The notes below the pieces were generated by a model. It was not told where the DNA came from, ran no database searches, and saw only the letters and a program-made list of their open reading frames with translations. A stretch of DNA of 64,000 bases from Pseudomonas sp. GCEP-101 (GTDB lineage Bacteria > Pseudomonadota > Gammaproteobacteria > Pseudomonadales > Pseudomonadaceae), in contig NZ_CP104011.1 of NCBI RefSeq assembly GCF_025133575.1, positions 2,666,001 to 2,730,000 on the forward strand. The letters run 5' to 3'. Shown piece after piece: positions 52,450 to 61,900 of the stretch (its first letter is position 1; each line of letters starts with the position of its first letter). The translations under genes and the position numbers were made by a program.

Positions 52450-53337
52450 TCAGTGGCGGCGTTCGACGATGTAACGGGCCAGGGCGCGCAGCGGTTCGGC
52501 GCTGTCGCCAAACGGTTCCAGCGCCGCCAGCGCCTGGTCGCGCAGGGCCAGGGCGTAGGCCTTTGCGGCGTCGAGGCCGAGCAGGGCGGGGTAGGTCGGC
52601 TTGTCGTGGGCCTGGTCCTTGCCCTGGGTCTTGCCGAGGGTGGCGGTATCGCTTTCCACGTCGAGGATGTCGTCCTGCACCTGGAACGCCAGGCCGATGG
52701 CCTGGGCATAGCGGCGCAGGGCCTCCAGGGACGCAGCGTCGGCGCGGCCGCTGGCCAGGGCGCCGAGCTGCACGCTGGCTTCGATCAGCGCGCCGGTCTT
52801 GTGCCGGTGCATGGTTTCCAGCGCCGCCTGGTCGATCTTGCGGCCCACCGATTCGAGGTCGATGGCCTGGCCGCCGACCATGCCGGCCGAGCCGGAGGCG
52901 CGGGTCAGGGCGAGCAGCATGTCCAGGCGGGTCTGGGCATCCTGCGGATTGAGCTGGGCGTTACCGATCACCTCGAAGGCCAGCGCCTGCAGGCCGTCGC
53001 CAGCGAGGATGGCGCAGGCTTCGTCGAACGCGATGTGGGTGGTCGGCTGGCCGCGGCGCAGGGCGTCGTCGTCCATCGCCGGCAGGTCGTCGTGGACCAG
53101 GGAGTAGGCGTGGATCAGCTCCACCGCGCAGGCCGCGCCGTCGGCGCGCTCGGCCTCGCCGCCGAGGGCTTCGCAGGCTGCATAGGCCAGCAGCGGGCGC
53201 ACGCGCTTGCCGCCGTTGACCACGCTGTAGCGCATGGCGGCGTAGATGCGGGTGAGTTCTTCACGGGGGGCGACGAAGAGTTTTTCCAGCGCAGCATCGA
53301 CACGCGCCTGGCAGCGCGCCTGGTAGGCCGAGATCAT
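52450..53337 (-). CDS. ispA: (2E,6E)-farnesyl diphosphate synthase
   Basis: A 295-residue trans-prenyltransferase that condenses DMAPP/GPP with IPP to farnesyl diphosphate. The first Asp-rich motif is DDLPAMD (residues 83-89), the second DDILD (222-226). [15 protein letters not shown] and the two residues before the first motif fit FPP length control. The ATG at 53337 overlaps the xseB stop by four bases. dxs, normally next, is missing here and found 16 kb away. Confidence 0.95.
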   Translation of the reverse strand: MISAYQARCQARVDAALEKLFVAPREELTRIYAAMRYSVVNGGKRVRPLLAYAACEALGGEAERADGAACAVELIHAYSLVHDDLPAMDDDALRRGQPTTHIAFDEACAILAGDGLQALAFEVIGNAQLNPQDAQTRLDMLLALTRASGSAGMVGGQAIDLESVGRKIDQAALETMHRHKTGALIEASVQLGALASGRADAASLEALRRYAQAIGLAFQVQDDILDVESDTATLGKTQGKDQAHDKPTYPALLGLDAAKAYALALRDQALAALEPFGDSAEPLRALARYIVERRH

Positions 53338-53579
53338 GCCTCTTCGCCTTCCGGATCGAAGGGCGCTTCGCTCAGTTCACCGTCGCGCTCCAGCAGGATC
53401 TGCACCTTCTGCTCCGCCTGGGTCAGCGCCGCCTGGCAGTCGCGGGTCAGGCGGATGCCCTGCTCGAAGGCCCCCAGCGAGTCCTCCAGCGACAGCTCGC
53501 CGCTTTCCAGGCGCTCCACCAGCGTTTGCAGCTCGGCGAGGGACTGTTCGAAGTCGAGGGAAGCTTTCTTGCGGGCCAT
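53334..53579 (-). CDS. xseB: Exodeoxyribonuclease VII small subunit
   Basis: An 81-residue small helical subunit of ExoVII; several copies decorate each XseA. The core [35 protein letters not shown], seen here in separated halves, is the XseB hallmark. An acidic tail ([16 protein letters not shown]) extends beyond the usual end. It is coupled to ispA by ATGA. Confidence 0.95.
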   Translation of the reverse strand: MARKKASLDFEQSLAELQTLVERLESGELSLEDSLGAFEQGIRLTRDCQAALTQAEQKVQILLERDGELSEAPFDPEGEEA

Positions 53580-53706
53580 GCGGACATCTCGGCGGGGGTA
53601 TTCGGAAACCCCGCGACACTAGCAGAGACGGGGGGTGTGGGCAAATCTTCGGTCACGCGGCGCGTGTCCATGCAAGCACTGCGAGCAGGATTGTTGAGCG
53701 AATTCT

Positions 53707-54336
53707 TCAATAGCCGCTGACCTGCCCGCCCTGATGCTCTGCCACGATCTTGAGCATCCGCAGCGACTCGAACGGCGCATCCACCACGAACTGGTTCGCC
53801 AGCCACGACGGCACGCTGCCGCCGGGTTCGCCGCGCATTTCGTAGGTAACTTCGGTGAGCGTCGGGCCCTTGGGGATCATCTGCCAGGTGCCGGTGAGCA
53901 TAGGGACGCGGATGCGGTCCCTGGTTGGGGGGATGTAGTCCGGCGCGGCCTGGAGGTGGCGGATCATGCCGCCGTCCGGGGTTTGCTCGGTGCTCACCTT
54001 CAGTACCAGGTCGCGCGGGGCGGCGGGCCAGGGGAGTTTGGTGTCGAGGTAGACCCAGATGGCCTCGTCGCTGTAGTTGAGCAGGCGCATCTGGGCGCAG
54101 GCATAGAGCCAGGCGCAGGAGACGCGCAGGTTTTCCTGCAGGTGGCCGAGGGTGGCGACGTCGGCCTTCACCAGGGTGACGCCACGGAAGCTCTTGTAGC
54201 GCGAACCGGGCACCTGGCTGAGGTAGACCTGCACGCCGTCCTTGTCCTTGGCTAGCGTCCAGCCATTCGCTTGCCCAGGGGTGAGCATCGGGGCTGCGAG
54301 CAGCAGGGCGAGCAGGGCGAGCGAGGGGCGTGTCAT
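53707..54336 (-). CDS. START domain protein, secreted
   Basis: A 209-residue protein. A signal peptide covers residues 1-24 (SLALLALLLAAPMLTPGQA); the remainder is one START-like lipid-binding domain: GWTLAKDKDGVQVYLSQVPGSRYKSFRG, then LPWPAAPRDLVLKV and TWQMIPKGPTLTEVTYEMRGEPGGSVP. Such bacterial proteins probably bind a hydrophobic ligand in the periplasm. The ATG at 54336 is chosen for the signal peptide. It is transcribed toward xseB, 127 bp away, in the place where P. aeruginosa also has a conserved gene. Confidence 0.85.
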   Translation of the reverse strand: MTRPSLALLALLLAAPMLTPGQANGWTLAKDKDGVQVYLSQVPGSRYKSFRGVTLVKADVATLGHLQENLRVSCAWLYACAQMRLLNYSDEAIWVYLDTKLPWPAAPRDLVLKVSTEQTPDGGMIRHLQAAPDYIPPTRDRIRVPMLTGTWQMIPKGPTLTEVTYEMRGEPGGSVPSWLANQFVVDAPFESLRMLKIVAEHQGGQVSGY

Positions 54337-54456
54337 GGCAGCGAACCGGCGGGGAATCAGTTCGATCTTATGCCTGACGCATGAGCGCGGCGCATTGGCC
54401 GGCGAGCGGTCTGGGCGGGTATTCCGCGGCGCATGCACAGGCAAATCGCAGGCATT

Positions 54457-54482
54457 AAAAAAGCCGGCTTGTGGCCGGCTTT
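54457..54482 (-). terminator. Terminator of the candidate small RNA
   Basis: Nine-base stem 54460-54468 with 54474-54482, 5-base loop, then six T on the minus strand (AAAAAA at 54457-54462 on the plus strand). It is separate from the ppa terminator 120 bp to the right, so an extra transcript must end here. Confidence 0.8.
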
Positions 54483-54560
54483 CAGGGGGTGGTCCAACCT
54501 TACTTCTGGTAGGGCGGACCGCCTTGATTCTGTGGCAACGCAGCGGGCTGCGTGCGGGGG
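54457..54560 (-). ncRNA. Candidate small RNA with own promoter and terminator
   Basis: On the minus strand an extended -10, TGCTACCAT (TACCAT at 54571-54566), with TTAGGC 18 bp upstream would start a transcript near 54559. It runs about 100 bases, with a possible GGTCC/GGACC stem, and ends in AAAGCCGGC-CACAA-GCCGGCTTT followed by T residues (stem 54460-54482). It lies between two genes with their own ends and has no convincing reading frame. I do not recognise the RNA family. Confidence 0.5.
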
Positions 54561-54604
54561 CGCAGATGGTAGCAAAGTCGGGACGAAAAGCCTAATCCCG
54601 GTCA

Positions 54605-54630
54605 TAAAAAAGCCCCGCGCAGGCGGGGCT
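54605..54630 (-). terminator. ppa: ppa terminator
   Basis: AGCCCCGC, loop CTGC on the minus strand, GCGGGGCT, followed by six T (plus-strand A run at 54606-54611). It lies 30 bp past the ppa stop. Confidence 0.88.
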
Positions 54631-54659
54631 TCTTCGTGGCGGGGGTCAGCCCGCGACCA

Positions 54660-55190
54660 TCACTTGGCCTGGAAGGCGGCGACGGCCTTGGTGATGTAGT
54701 CGTGAGCCTGGGCGGCGTCGCCCCAGCCTTCGACCTTCACCCACTTGCCCTTCTCGAGATCCTTGTAGTTCTCGAAGAAGTGCTTGATCTGCTCCAGCAG
54801 CAGGGCCGGCAGGTCGGTGTATTCCTTCACGTCCTTGTACAGGACGGTCAGCTTGTCGTGCGGCACGGCGATCAGCTTGGCGTCGCCGCCGGCTTCGTCG
54901 CTCATGTTCAGCACGCCCACCGGACGGGCGCGGATCACGGAGCCCGGCGCGACCGGGTACGGGGTCACGACCAGCACGTCCAGGGGGTCACCGTCGTCAG
55001 CCAGGGTGTTGGGGATGAAGCCGTAGTTGGCCGGGTAGAACATCGGGGTGGCCATGAAACGGTCGACGAACAGGCAGTCGGTGTCCTTGTCGATTTCGTA
55101 CTTGATCGGCGCGTGGTTGGCCGGGATCTCGATGGCGACGTAAATGTCGTTCGGCAGGTCTTTGCCAGCCGGGATGCTGCTGTAGCTCAT
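54660..55190 (-). CDS. ppa: Inorganic pyrophosphatase, class A
   Basis: A 176-residue family I pyrophosphatase, normal for proteobacteria. The catalytic pattern [10 protein letters not shown] (Asp ligands of Mg2+) is near residue 65 and [10 protein letters not shown] near 148. Conserved [16 protein letters not shown] and [10 protein letters not shown] surround the active site. It removes pyrophosphate made by biosynthesis. Own terminator at 54605-54630. Confidence 0.97.
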   Translation of the reverse strand: MSYSSIPAGKDLPNDIYVAIEIPANHAPIKYEIDKDTDCLFVDRFMATPMFYPANYGFIPNTLADDGDPLDVLVVTPYPVAPGSVIRARPVGVLNMSDEAGGDAKLIAVPHDKLTVLYKDVKEYTDLPALLLEQIKHFFENYKDLEKGKWVKVEGWGDAAQAHDYITKAVAAFQAK

Positions 55191-55270
55191 GGACGACTCC
55201 AGATAGTGGTCGGGCCGAAAAAGTGCGGCGGATTATAGGCAGATTGCCGTGGCCAAGCCACAGACATCGC

Positions 55271-56089
55271 CTAGTGCGCCTGAGTTTCCTGATATTCGGG
55301 GTGCTCGGCCTGAAGCCGCTGCAGGCGCGAGAGCGGATCTTGCCGGTAGAACAGCGAAAGCTGTTCATAGACTTTGGGATAGGCCGCCTGAAGGAGGTCC
55401 GGAGCGGTAAAGAAGTACTCGCTGGTGACGGCGAAGAACTCTGCGGGATTCTCGGCGGCGTACGGGTCGATGGCGGTGTGGGCTTGCGGGTCGTGGTCGA
55501 GCTGGCGGTTGAGGTCGTCGTAGGCGGCCTGCATGGCGGCGGCCCAGTCGCTGACGCGCATGCTGCGGTGCAGCGGCGGCAGGCCGTTGGCGTCGCCGTT
55601 GAGCATGTCGAGCTTGTGCGCCAGTTCGTGGATCACCAGGTTGTAGGCATCCCAGCCGCCGCCGCTTTCCACGCCGGGCCAGGCGAGGATCACCGGGCCT
55701 TGCAGGGAAGTTTCGCCGGCGCGCTCGTCGTCGAATTCGTGCATGACGCCGGCCGGGTCGCGGTGCTTCTGCGGGCTGACGAAGTCGTCGGGGTAGAGGA
55801 CCAGTTCATGGAAGCCGCCGTACCAGTTGAGGTCCGGCAGGTGCAGCAGCGGCAACTCGGCCTGGACGGCCAGGAGCAGGCGGCGGTAGTCGTCCAGCTC
55901 GATGCCGGGCAGCGGTGTGAGGCGCTTGTCGCGCAGGAACAGCAGCGCCCGTTCGCCCAGCCGTTGCAGTTCCTCGTCGCTCAGCCCGTCGAGAATCGGC
56001 AGGCTGCGGCGCACCTGCGCCCACAGTTGGGCGTCGAGCGGGTGGCGGGCGAGGAAGCGCCGGCGGCGCCAGGCGCTGAAGGACCACAT
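55271..56089 (-). CDS. mtfA: Zinc-dependent peptidase MtfA-like
   Basis: A 272-residue zinc metallopeptidase of the MtfA (DUF980) family. The metal-binding HELAH is in NLVIHELAHKLDMLNG near residue 150; the third ligand is a downstream Glu, probably in NPAEFFAVTSEYFF. In E. coli MtfA titrates the glucose PTS repressor Mlc; what it does in Pseudomonas, which lacks that PTS arrangement, is less clear. Next to ppa and dedA as in P. aeruginosa (from memory). Confidence 0.9.
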   Translation of the reverse strand: MWSFSAWRRRRFLARHPLDAQLWAQVRRSLPILDGLSDEELQRLGERALLFLRDKRLTPLPGIELDDYRRLLLAVQAELPLLHLPDLNWYGGFHELVLYPDDFVSPQKHRDPAGVMHEFDDERAGETSLQGPVILAWPGVESGGGWDAYNLVIHELAHKLDMLNGDANGLPPLHRSMRVSDWAAAMQAAYDDLNRQLDHDPQAHTAIDPYAAENPAEFFAVTSEYFFTAPDLLQAAYPKVYEQLSLFYRQDPLSRLQRLQAEHPEYQETQAH

Positions 56090-56096
56090 GGGCGGA

Positions 56097-56756
56097 TCAG
56101 CGCTCGCCGGGCTGGGCCTTGGCGGCGGGGCGCAGCTTGTGGCGGATGAAACCGATCACCATGGGCAGCAGGGAGAAGGCGATGATGCCGATGATCATGA
56201 CCGACAGGTTCTGCTTGATGAACGGCACGTTGCCGAAGAAGAAGCCCAGGGTCACCAGGCCGCCGACCCAGGCGATGCTGCCGGCCACGCTGAAGAACAG
56301 GAAGCGCGCATAGGGCATGTAGGCCATGCCGGCGACGAAGGGCGCGAAGGTGCGGACGATGGGCAGGAAGCGCGCCAGGGTCACGGTCTTGCCGCCGTGG
56401 CGTTCGTAGAAGGCGTGGGTCTGGTCGAGGTAGTCGCGGCGGAAGACCTTGGAGTTCGGGTTGCTGAACAGGCGTTTGCCCAGGGTTCGGCCGATCACGT
56501 AGTTGGTGCTGTCGCCGCTGATGGCCGCGAGCAGCAGCAGGCCGCCGAGCATCCACGGGTCCATGCCGCCGGTGGCGCAGATGGCGCCGGCGATGAAGAG
56601 CAGGGAGTCGCCCGGCAGGAAGGGCGTCACCACCAGGCCGGTTTCGCAGAAGATCACCAGGAAGAGGATGGCGTAGATCCAGGTGCCATAGTTGGCCACC
56701 GCCAGCGACAGGTAGCTGTCGAGGTGGAGAATCAGGTCGATCGGGTTGAATTCCAT
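56097..56756 (-). CDS. DedA family membrane protein
   Basis: A 219-residue DedA-type integral membrane protein, a presumed flippase/transporter needed for envelope homeostasis. Conserved text: [24 protein letters not shown] (with the functional Glu and Asp), [17 protein letters not shown] and [20 protein letters not shown] with its Arg. Start ATG 56756; a TTG 18 bases upstream is possible. It is seven bases upstream of mtfA in the same direction. Confidence 0.9.
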   Translation of the reverse strand: MEFNPIDLILHLDSYLSLAVANYGTWIYAILFLVIFCETGLVVTPFLPGDSLLFIAGAICATGGMDPWMLGGLLLLAAISGDSTNYVIGRTLGKRLFSNPNSKVFRRDYLDQTHAFYERHGGKTVTLARFLPIVRTFAPFVAGMAYMPYARFLFFSVAGSIAWVGGLVTLGFFFGNVPFIKQNLSVMIIGIIAFSLLPMVIGFIRHKLRPAAKAQPGER

Positions 56757-56952
56757 GAGAAGCCTGTATGACAACGAGAGGAACGGCCGGGCCGGCCATT
56801 ATAGGGCTCGGCGTGGCTGCCGGGGGCGCGCTCCGTCGTATCCTGCGACGGGAGTCCCGCGGCAGGATATTACAGCTTCTGCGTGAAAATCATGTCGCTG
56901 CGAACGCCGCAATGCCTTGTGACAAATGGCCGCCGCAGCGCGCCGCACGGCC

Positions 56953-57837
56953 TTACAGCAGGCTCGCCTGCCAGCTGAGCAGCTCGGGGGTGGTCCTGGG
57001 CGACAGCGCCGCGCCGTGCTGCTCGCCGGCCGCCGGAGGTTGCTCGGCCAGCGGGTGCGCGGCGACTTCGCGGCTGTTCAGCGCGGTTTCCAGGTGCGCC
57101 TCGGCGATCAGCTGCTGCAGGCGGCCGCTGCGGCGCAGGGTGCGCAGGCCGCGGTCGAGGCTGGCGGCGAGGGCTTCGCCTTCGGCGAGCTTCCTGGGCA
57201 CCAGCACGTAGAGCGGCTTCACCTCCAGCGGCGGGTCGACGAACTCCAGTTGCTCGCGCAGCGCCGGGGCGTTCTGGCTGAGCAACTGGTAGCCGGTGTA
57301 GCGGTCCACGACGGCCAGGTCGATGCGCCCGCGCAGGAGTTTTTCCAGGTTCTGCCAGTCGCTGCTGACCACGTCCTTGTTGAGGAAGTCGGCGGCGTCG
57401 AAGCCTTCCTGGTTGACGTAGCCGCGCACCACGCCGATGCGATAGGGGCGCAGGGTATCGAGATCGCGGGGGTTGATCGGCAGCGCGCGGTCGCGGCGGC
57501 GGAAGAAGCCGAGCTGGGAGTCCAGCAGTGGCATGGAGGTGTAGAAGTCCTGGCTGCGGTCCGGCGACAGGTAGGCCGGCATCAGGGCGTCGAAGCGGCC
57601 TTCACGGGTTTCGTTGAGGGCCCGCTGCCAGGGCAGGAATACCAGTTCGGCCTTGTCGCCATTGAGCGCCAGGGCTTCGGTGAGGATACGGCTGGCCAGC
57701 CCGTTGCCCGGCAGGTCGCTACCGACGTAGGGCGCCCACTCCAGGGTGGCGACGCGCAGGGTTTGCGCCTGGGCGATGGCGCCCAGGAAGGCGAGGCTGA
57801 GGCAGGCGGTGCGCAGAACGAGCAGGGAAGTACGCAT
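56953..57837 (-). CDS. Transporter substrate-binding protein
   Basis: A 294-residue periplasmic binding protein of the amino-acid type without any adjacent permease. The signal peptide is residues 1-24 (LVLRTACLSLAFLGAIAQAQ). Mature text: TLRVATLEWAPYVGSDLPGNG, FDALMPAYLSPDRS and GRIDLAVVDRYTGYQLL. It has an extra Pro/Ala/Thr-rich C-terminal tail from about residue 265. Ligand unknown; a sensory or orphan feeder role is possible. Confidence 0.82.
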   Translation of the reverse strand: MRTSLLVLRTACLSLAFLGAIAQAQTLRVATLEWAPYVGSDLPGNGLASRILTEALALNGDKAELVFLPWQRALNETREGRFDALMPAYLSPDRSQDFYTSMPLLDSQLGFFRRRDRALPINPRDLDTLRPYRIGVVRGYVNQEGFDAADFLNKDVVSSDWQNLEKLLRGRIDLAVVDRYTGYQLLSQNAPALREQLEFVDPPLEVKPLYVLVPRKLAEGEALAASLDRGLRTLRRSGRLQQLIAEAHLETALNSREVAAHPLAEQPPAAGEQHGAALSPRTTPELLSWQASLL

Positions 57838-57925
57838 GGGGTCCCTTCAAGCGGAGGCCGCGACAAGTCCGCTGATGGCACTTTAATGCGCCGGGCCCGC
57901 CGATGCCAGCGGGCTGCGCGCGATC

Positions 57926-58390
57926 TCAGTTGAGGTCGTCGCTGATCGGCAGGATGTAGTTCTTGAACTCGCTGTCCTCGCGGAAGCCGATGGACTCGTA
58001 GACCTTCTGCGCCACTTCGTTGTTCACGCTGGTGGACACGCGCATGCGCACGGCCTGGGTTTCGCGGGCCATCTGCCGGGCGGTCTGCAGCAGGTGGTCG
58101 GCGACCAGTTGGCGGCGCGCCTCTTCGGCGACGTAGATGTCGTTGAGGATCCACACGCGCTTGAGCGACAGCGAGGAGAAGCTCGGGTAGAGCTGGCAGA
58201 AGCCCAGCAGCTTGCCGTCGTCGTCATCGGGCAGGGCGAGGTAGATCACCGATTCCTTGCGGCGCAGGCGCTTTTCGAGGAATTTTCGCGAGGATTCGGG
58301 GTAGGGGAGCATGCCGTAGAACTCGCGATATTTGACGAACAGCGGCGCGAGCAGATCGAGGTGGTCGAGCGTGGCTTGCACGATGCGCAT
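57926..58390 (-). CDS. GNAT family N-acetyltransferase
   Basis: A 154-residue small acetyltransferase. The core ILNDIYVAEEARRQLVADHLLQTARQMA has the acetyl-CoA loop, and RVSTSVNNEVAQKVYESIGFREDSEF gives the conserved Asn/Tyr end. The N-terminal ATLDHLDLLAPLFVKYREFYG is typical of the family. Substrate unknown. Confidence 0.87.
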   Translation of the reverse strand: MRIVQATLDHLDLLAPLFVKYREFYGMLPYPESSRKFLEKRLRRKESVIYLALPDDDDGKLLGFCQLYPSFSSLSLKRVWILNDIYVAEEARRQLVADHLLQTARQMARETQAVRMRVSTSVNNEVAQKVYESIGFREDSEFKNYILPISDDLN

Positions 58391-58512
58391 AAGCGGGCCT
58401 CGGCGGGAGGTGAATGGGCTGGAATGGCGATGCAGGGGCTATGCCAGCGAATAGCCATTGGTCCGATGCTGCACCAGAAATTGTTGAAAGCGCAATCCAA
58501 GCGAGCGTTTGA

Positions 58513-58974
58513 TCACCGCCAGCAGCTGTCGACGCTTCCAACGCTGACGCCGCGGGTGCCGCGCTCGTCCAGGGTGAAGTCGCCGCAGTCCGGGTCGCGC
58601 AACTGGGCGCCCCGGCGCTGGGCGGTCAGCCGGTAACGGCGGGTATCGCCGTCGGGATGTTCGGCGGCCAGCTCGTACAGCTGGTGCGTCGAGAGGCGCT
58701 TGCCGTCCGCCGTGAGTGGGTAGGTGAACGCCAGCTTCGTGGGATCGTCGGTGTATCTGCTGTATTGCGCCAGGTAGCGTTCCTGTTGGGCGGCGGCATC
58801 GCGCAGCAGGGTCTGGGCCTCACTGCGGTTGGCGCGAAGCACGAACTGCCGGTAGCTGGGAATGGCGATGCCGGCGAGCAGGGCCAGGATGGAAACCACC
58901 ACCATCAGTTCGACCAGGGTGAAGCCGCCGTTTTTCAGGAGGCGCGGCGTGGGGCGACGGGGCAGGGCTTTCAT
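58513..58974 (-). CDS. pilE: Type IV minor pilin PilE
   Basis: A 153-residue minor pilin. The prepilin peptidase site is KNGG/FTLVE: cleavage follows Gly17 and Glu sits at position +5 of the mature chain. The helix FTLVELMVVVSILALLAGIAI anchors it. The two late cysteines (DPDCGDF and SCWR end) form the usual D-region disulphide. It overlaps pilY1 by four bases. The normal pilY2 between them is absent. Confidence 0.92.
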   Translation of the reverse strand: MKALPRRPTPRLLKNGGFTLVELMVVVSILALLAGIAIPSYRQFVLRANRSEAQTLLRDAAAQQERYLAQYSRYTDDPTKLAFTYPLTADGKRLSTHQLYELAAEHPDGDTRRYRLTAQRRGAQLRDPDCGDFTLDERGTRGVSVGSVDSCWR

Positions 58975-61900
58975 GGGTAACTCACGGGCAGGTTGTAGTT
59001 CATGATCCGCCAGTTGAAGCGGCCCTGATTCACCGGGTCGAACAATTGCACGGGCAGGCGGCTCCCGTCGGGGGTGTAGAGGCTGTCGCCGATGCGCGTC
59101 ACCGGGCCGTCGATGCGCACGCCGCTGGCGGTTTCGCTGAAGGAGCCGTCGCCCACCAGGTCGAACACGTTGAAGTCCAGCGCCCCGCCGGTCCTGGGGT
59201 TCACCGCCAGCAGCCAGTAGGTGATGCCGGCATTGCAGGGGTCGGCGCTGGGCTGGCCGACGGTGACGAACAGAACGTCGCCGAGCATGAACGGCTGGTC
59301 GAGGATCATCTCGCCATCGGCCAGGTCGAAGTACCAGCCGCGGATGCCGACGCCACGCTTGCCGCTGTTGTCCCAGACGATGGGGGCGCTGCTCAGTTGG
59401 CGCACCTCGCTGCTGCCGGCGCTGTGGGTGACGGTGGTCCGGGTCAGGGTCTGGGCCTGGAGGTCGGCTAGCCCGGTCAAGGGGGCCGGCGCGCCGGCGC
59501 CATCGATGTGGGCGAGGTAATCCGTCTGGTCCCAGAAGCCGTAAAGAGACTGCCGGCGGACGGGGCCTTCCTTGTCGCCGCCCTCGAAGTACTTGCCCGT
59601 GCCGGCTATCACCAGTTGCCCGCCGCGTGGGTGCTGGGTGACCTCGGCGGCGGCACTGAGCGGCTGGTTGCGGTTGGCCGGGATGCTGGAGAGCAGGCTG
59701 GAGGCGACGTCGAGGCCGGCCTGCCGGTAGAGCTGGCCCTGCAGGCTGCCGTAATAGCGCTGGGCAAGTTCGCCGGGACTGTCGGCGCGGGTCCAGGCGA
59801 CCGTGCTGCCCACCTCGCCGTCGCCGGCGGCGGACTGGCTGGCAGCGCTGATGCGCCCGTCCTCCAGGCGGATCGACAGCGAGTAGCCCTTGGCAGTGTC
59901 ATAGCCATTGCCGGTGAGCACGTAGGCCTCACCGTTGGAGATGGTGATCACCGGCCTGTCGAGTATGTAGCCGAACTCGATGTCCTTGCCGTTTTCGCTG
60001 CTGGCGCTTCCCGAGTACTCCCAGAGCAGTCGAGGCTGGTCGGCGTTGGTGATGTCCAGGGCGAACAGGCCGCGCCCGCCGCGTCCGGGTGCCATGACCA
60101 GCACGGTGTGCCAGCTGCCGCCGATGTACACATCTCGGGTAACGGCGCTGCCGTCGACGTAGAAGCGGTGCAGGCTGTTGGTGTTTTCCTCTTCCGAGCG
60201 CGCCGCGTAGCGGGTGTCGGAGAGATAGTTGAGCTGTCCGAACACGGCGGCGGGAATGAAGGCCCAGCGCTCCCGGCCGGTCTCGTCGAAGGCGTGCAGC
60301 ATGCCGTCGTTGGCGCCGACGTAAATGCGCCGCTCGCGGTCGGCATTGGCCTGCCGGAAGGCGTCATAGCCGGTCGCACCGGAGGCCTTTTCCAGGTAGT
60401 AGGTGACGGCGGACGGCGGGCCGACGACCGTGGGGGAGGAGTAGATGATGTCGCCCAGCAGGTGGTTGCGGGCGCGGAAGGTGTCGCCTTCGTCGCTGCG
60501 ATCGCCGCGCAGCCAGGCGACACGCTTCTCTCCCAGGTGGTCCTCGCGCTGGGTACCCGGCGCGCGGTTGAGCAGCTCCTGCTGCCCGGCAGCGAGGTTG
60601 CCCCAGGTGAAGGGCTGCAGGCTGCCCTTCGCGCTCTCCGGTGCGGTATTGGCGTAGAGGCTGCGGCTGGCCGGTGAACGCTGGTCGAGCTGGTTGCGGA
60701 ACGACAGCGCGGAGTTCGCCTGGGCATTGCCTTGGGCGTCCAGACGGTACTGCAAGAGGTCGCCGCTCCAGTCGGTGGGTTGGTAGCTGGCGCGATAGAG
60801 GTGGGTGTCGGTGCTCAGCGAGGTCGAGCTTGCGCCGGCGGCGGCTACCGCCAGCTGGTTGCTGGAGATGCTGCTGACGATGGACTGGAAGGCTTTCACC
60901 AGCTCGCTGGTGGAGTCGGCGCTGAAGAACTCGCCACGGGAGTTCAGCGCGCCGTGCCAGAGCGCGGCCACCTTGCCCTCGTTGGCGGTGACGGTCATGC
61001 CATCGAGGCTGGTGCTGGCGCTCGGGTTGGGCCAGCTCCGGGTGCCGTCGAGCAGTTGCGGGTAGGAGCCGGAATAGGTGTCGCCATCCCACTGCAGGTA
61101 CTTCAGGGTCGGGCCGAGCCCAAGGCCCACGGTGTAGGTGGTGATGTGCTGCCAGGTGGCCGGGTCGTTCTTCGGGTTCCAGTAGTCGTTGCCGTCGCGA
61201 AAGCGCGGTGGAACCTTGTTTTCCAGGTCGGGACGGGCATCGGTGGCCCAGCCGAGGAAGATGTTGTCGGCCAGGGTGTTCGACCATTTGTCCTGGTACG
61301 GCGCCTTCGCAGCGAAGGCGGTGCCGTCGGGCAGGGTTCGCGCGGTGCCGTCGGCGTTGCCGCCGCCCGCACCGTCGCCGAAGCCATCGGTCATCAGCAG
61401 GTGGTAGCTCGGCCGGCAGGCGTATTCGGTCTTCACGTCGCGGGGGCTGCCCGGCGCGCGGGCATAGGGGTTATAGGCGGTGGTGTTGCCCAGGTAGTTG
61501 TTGACCCGGTTCTGCGCCGTGCCCAGCGGGGTGCCGCCACTGGCGGCGAGGCGGCTGGTGAAGTTGAAGAAGTCGGCCTTGTGCTGGCCGGTGAAGGCCG
61601 CGAGGGTCTGGTTGCCGCAGACCGTGGAGCTCATGCTGAAGTTGGTGCTGTAGCAGCTGTTGAGTGCCTGCCAGGTCACCCGGATGTGCTCGGGCAGATC
61701 GAACAGCGCCAGGTTGGCGGCGGTGCGGGTGGCGAGCTGGCGGGTACGGTAGAAGGAAAACCAGTTGGCGTAGTTCTGCTTCTCCTCCGCCGTGGTGACC
61801 CAGTGCGGAGTGAAGCAGGTGCGGGTGCAGGCACTGGCGCTGGTGTAGGACGAGTCTGCCGCGCAGTTCTGCACGGCGCTGAGGGTGCTGGTCGCAACGT

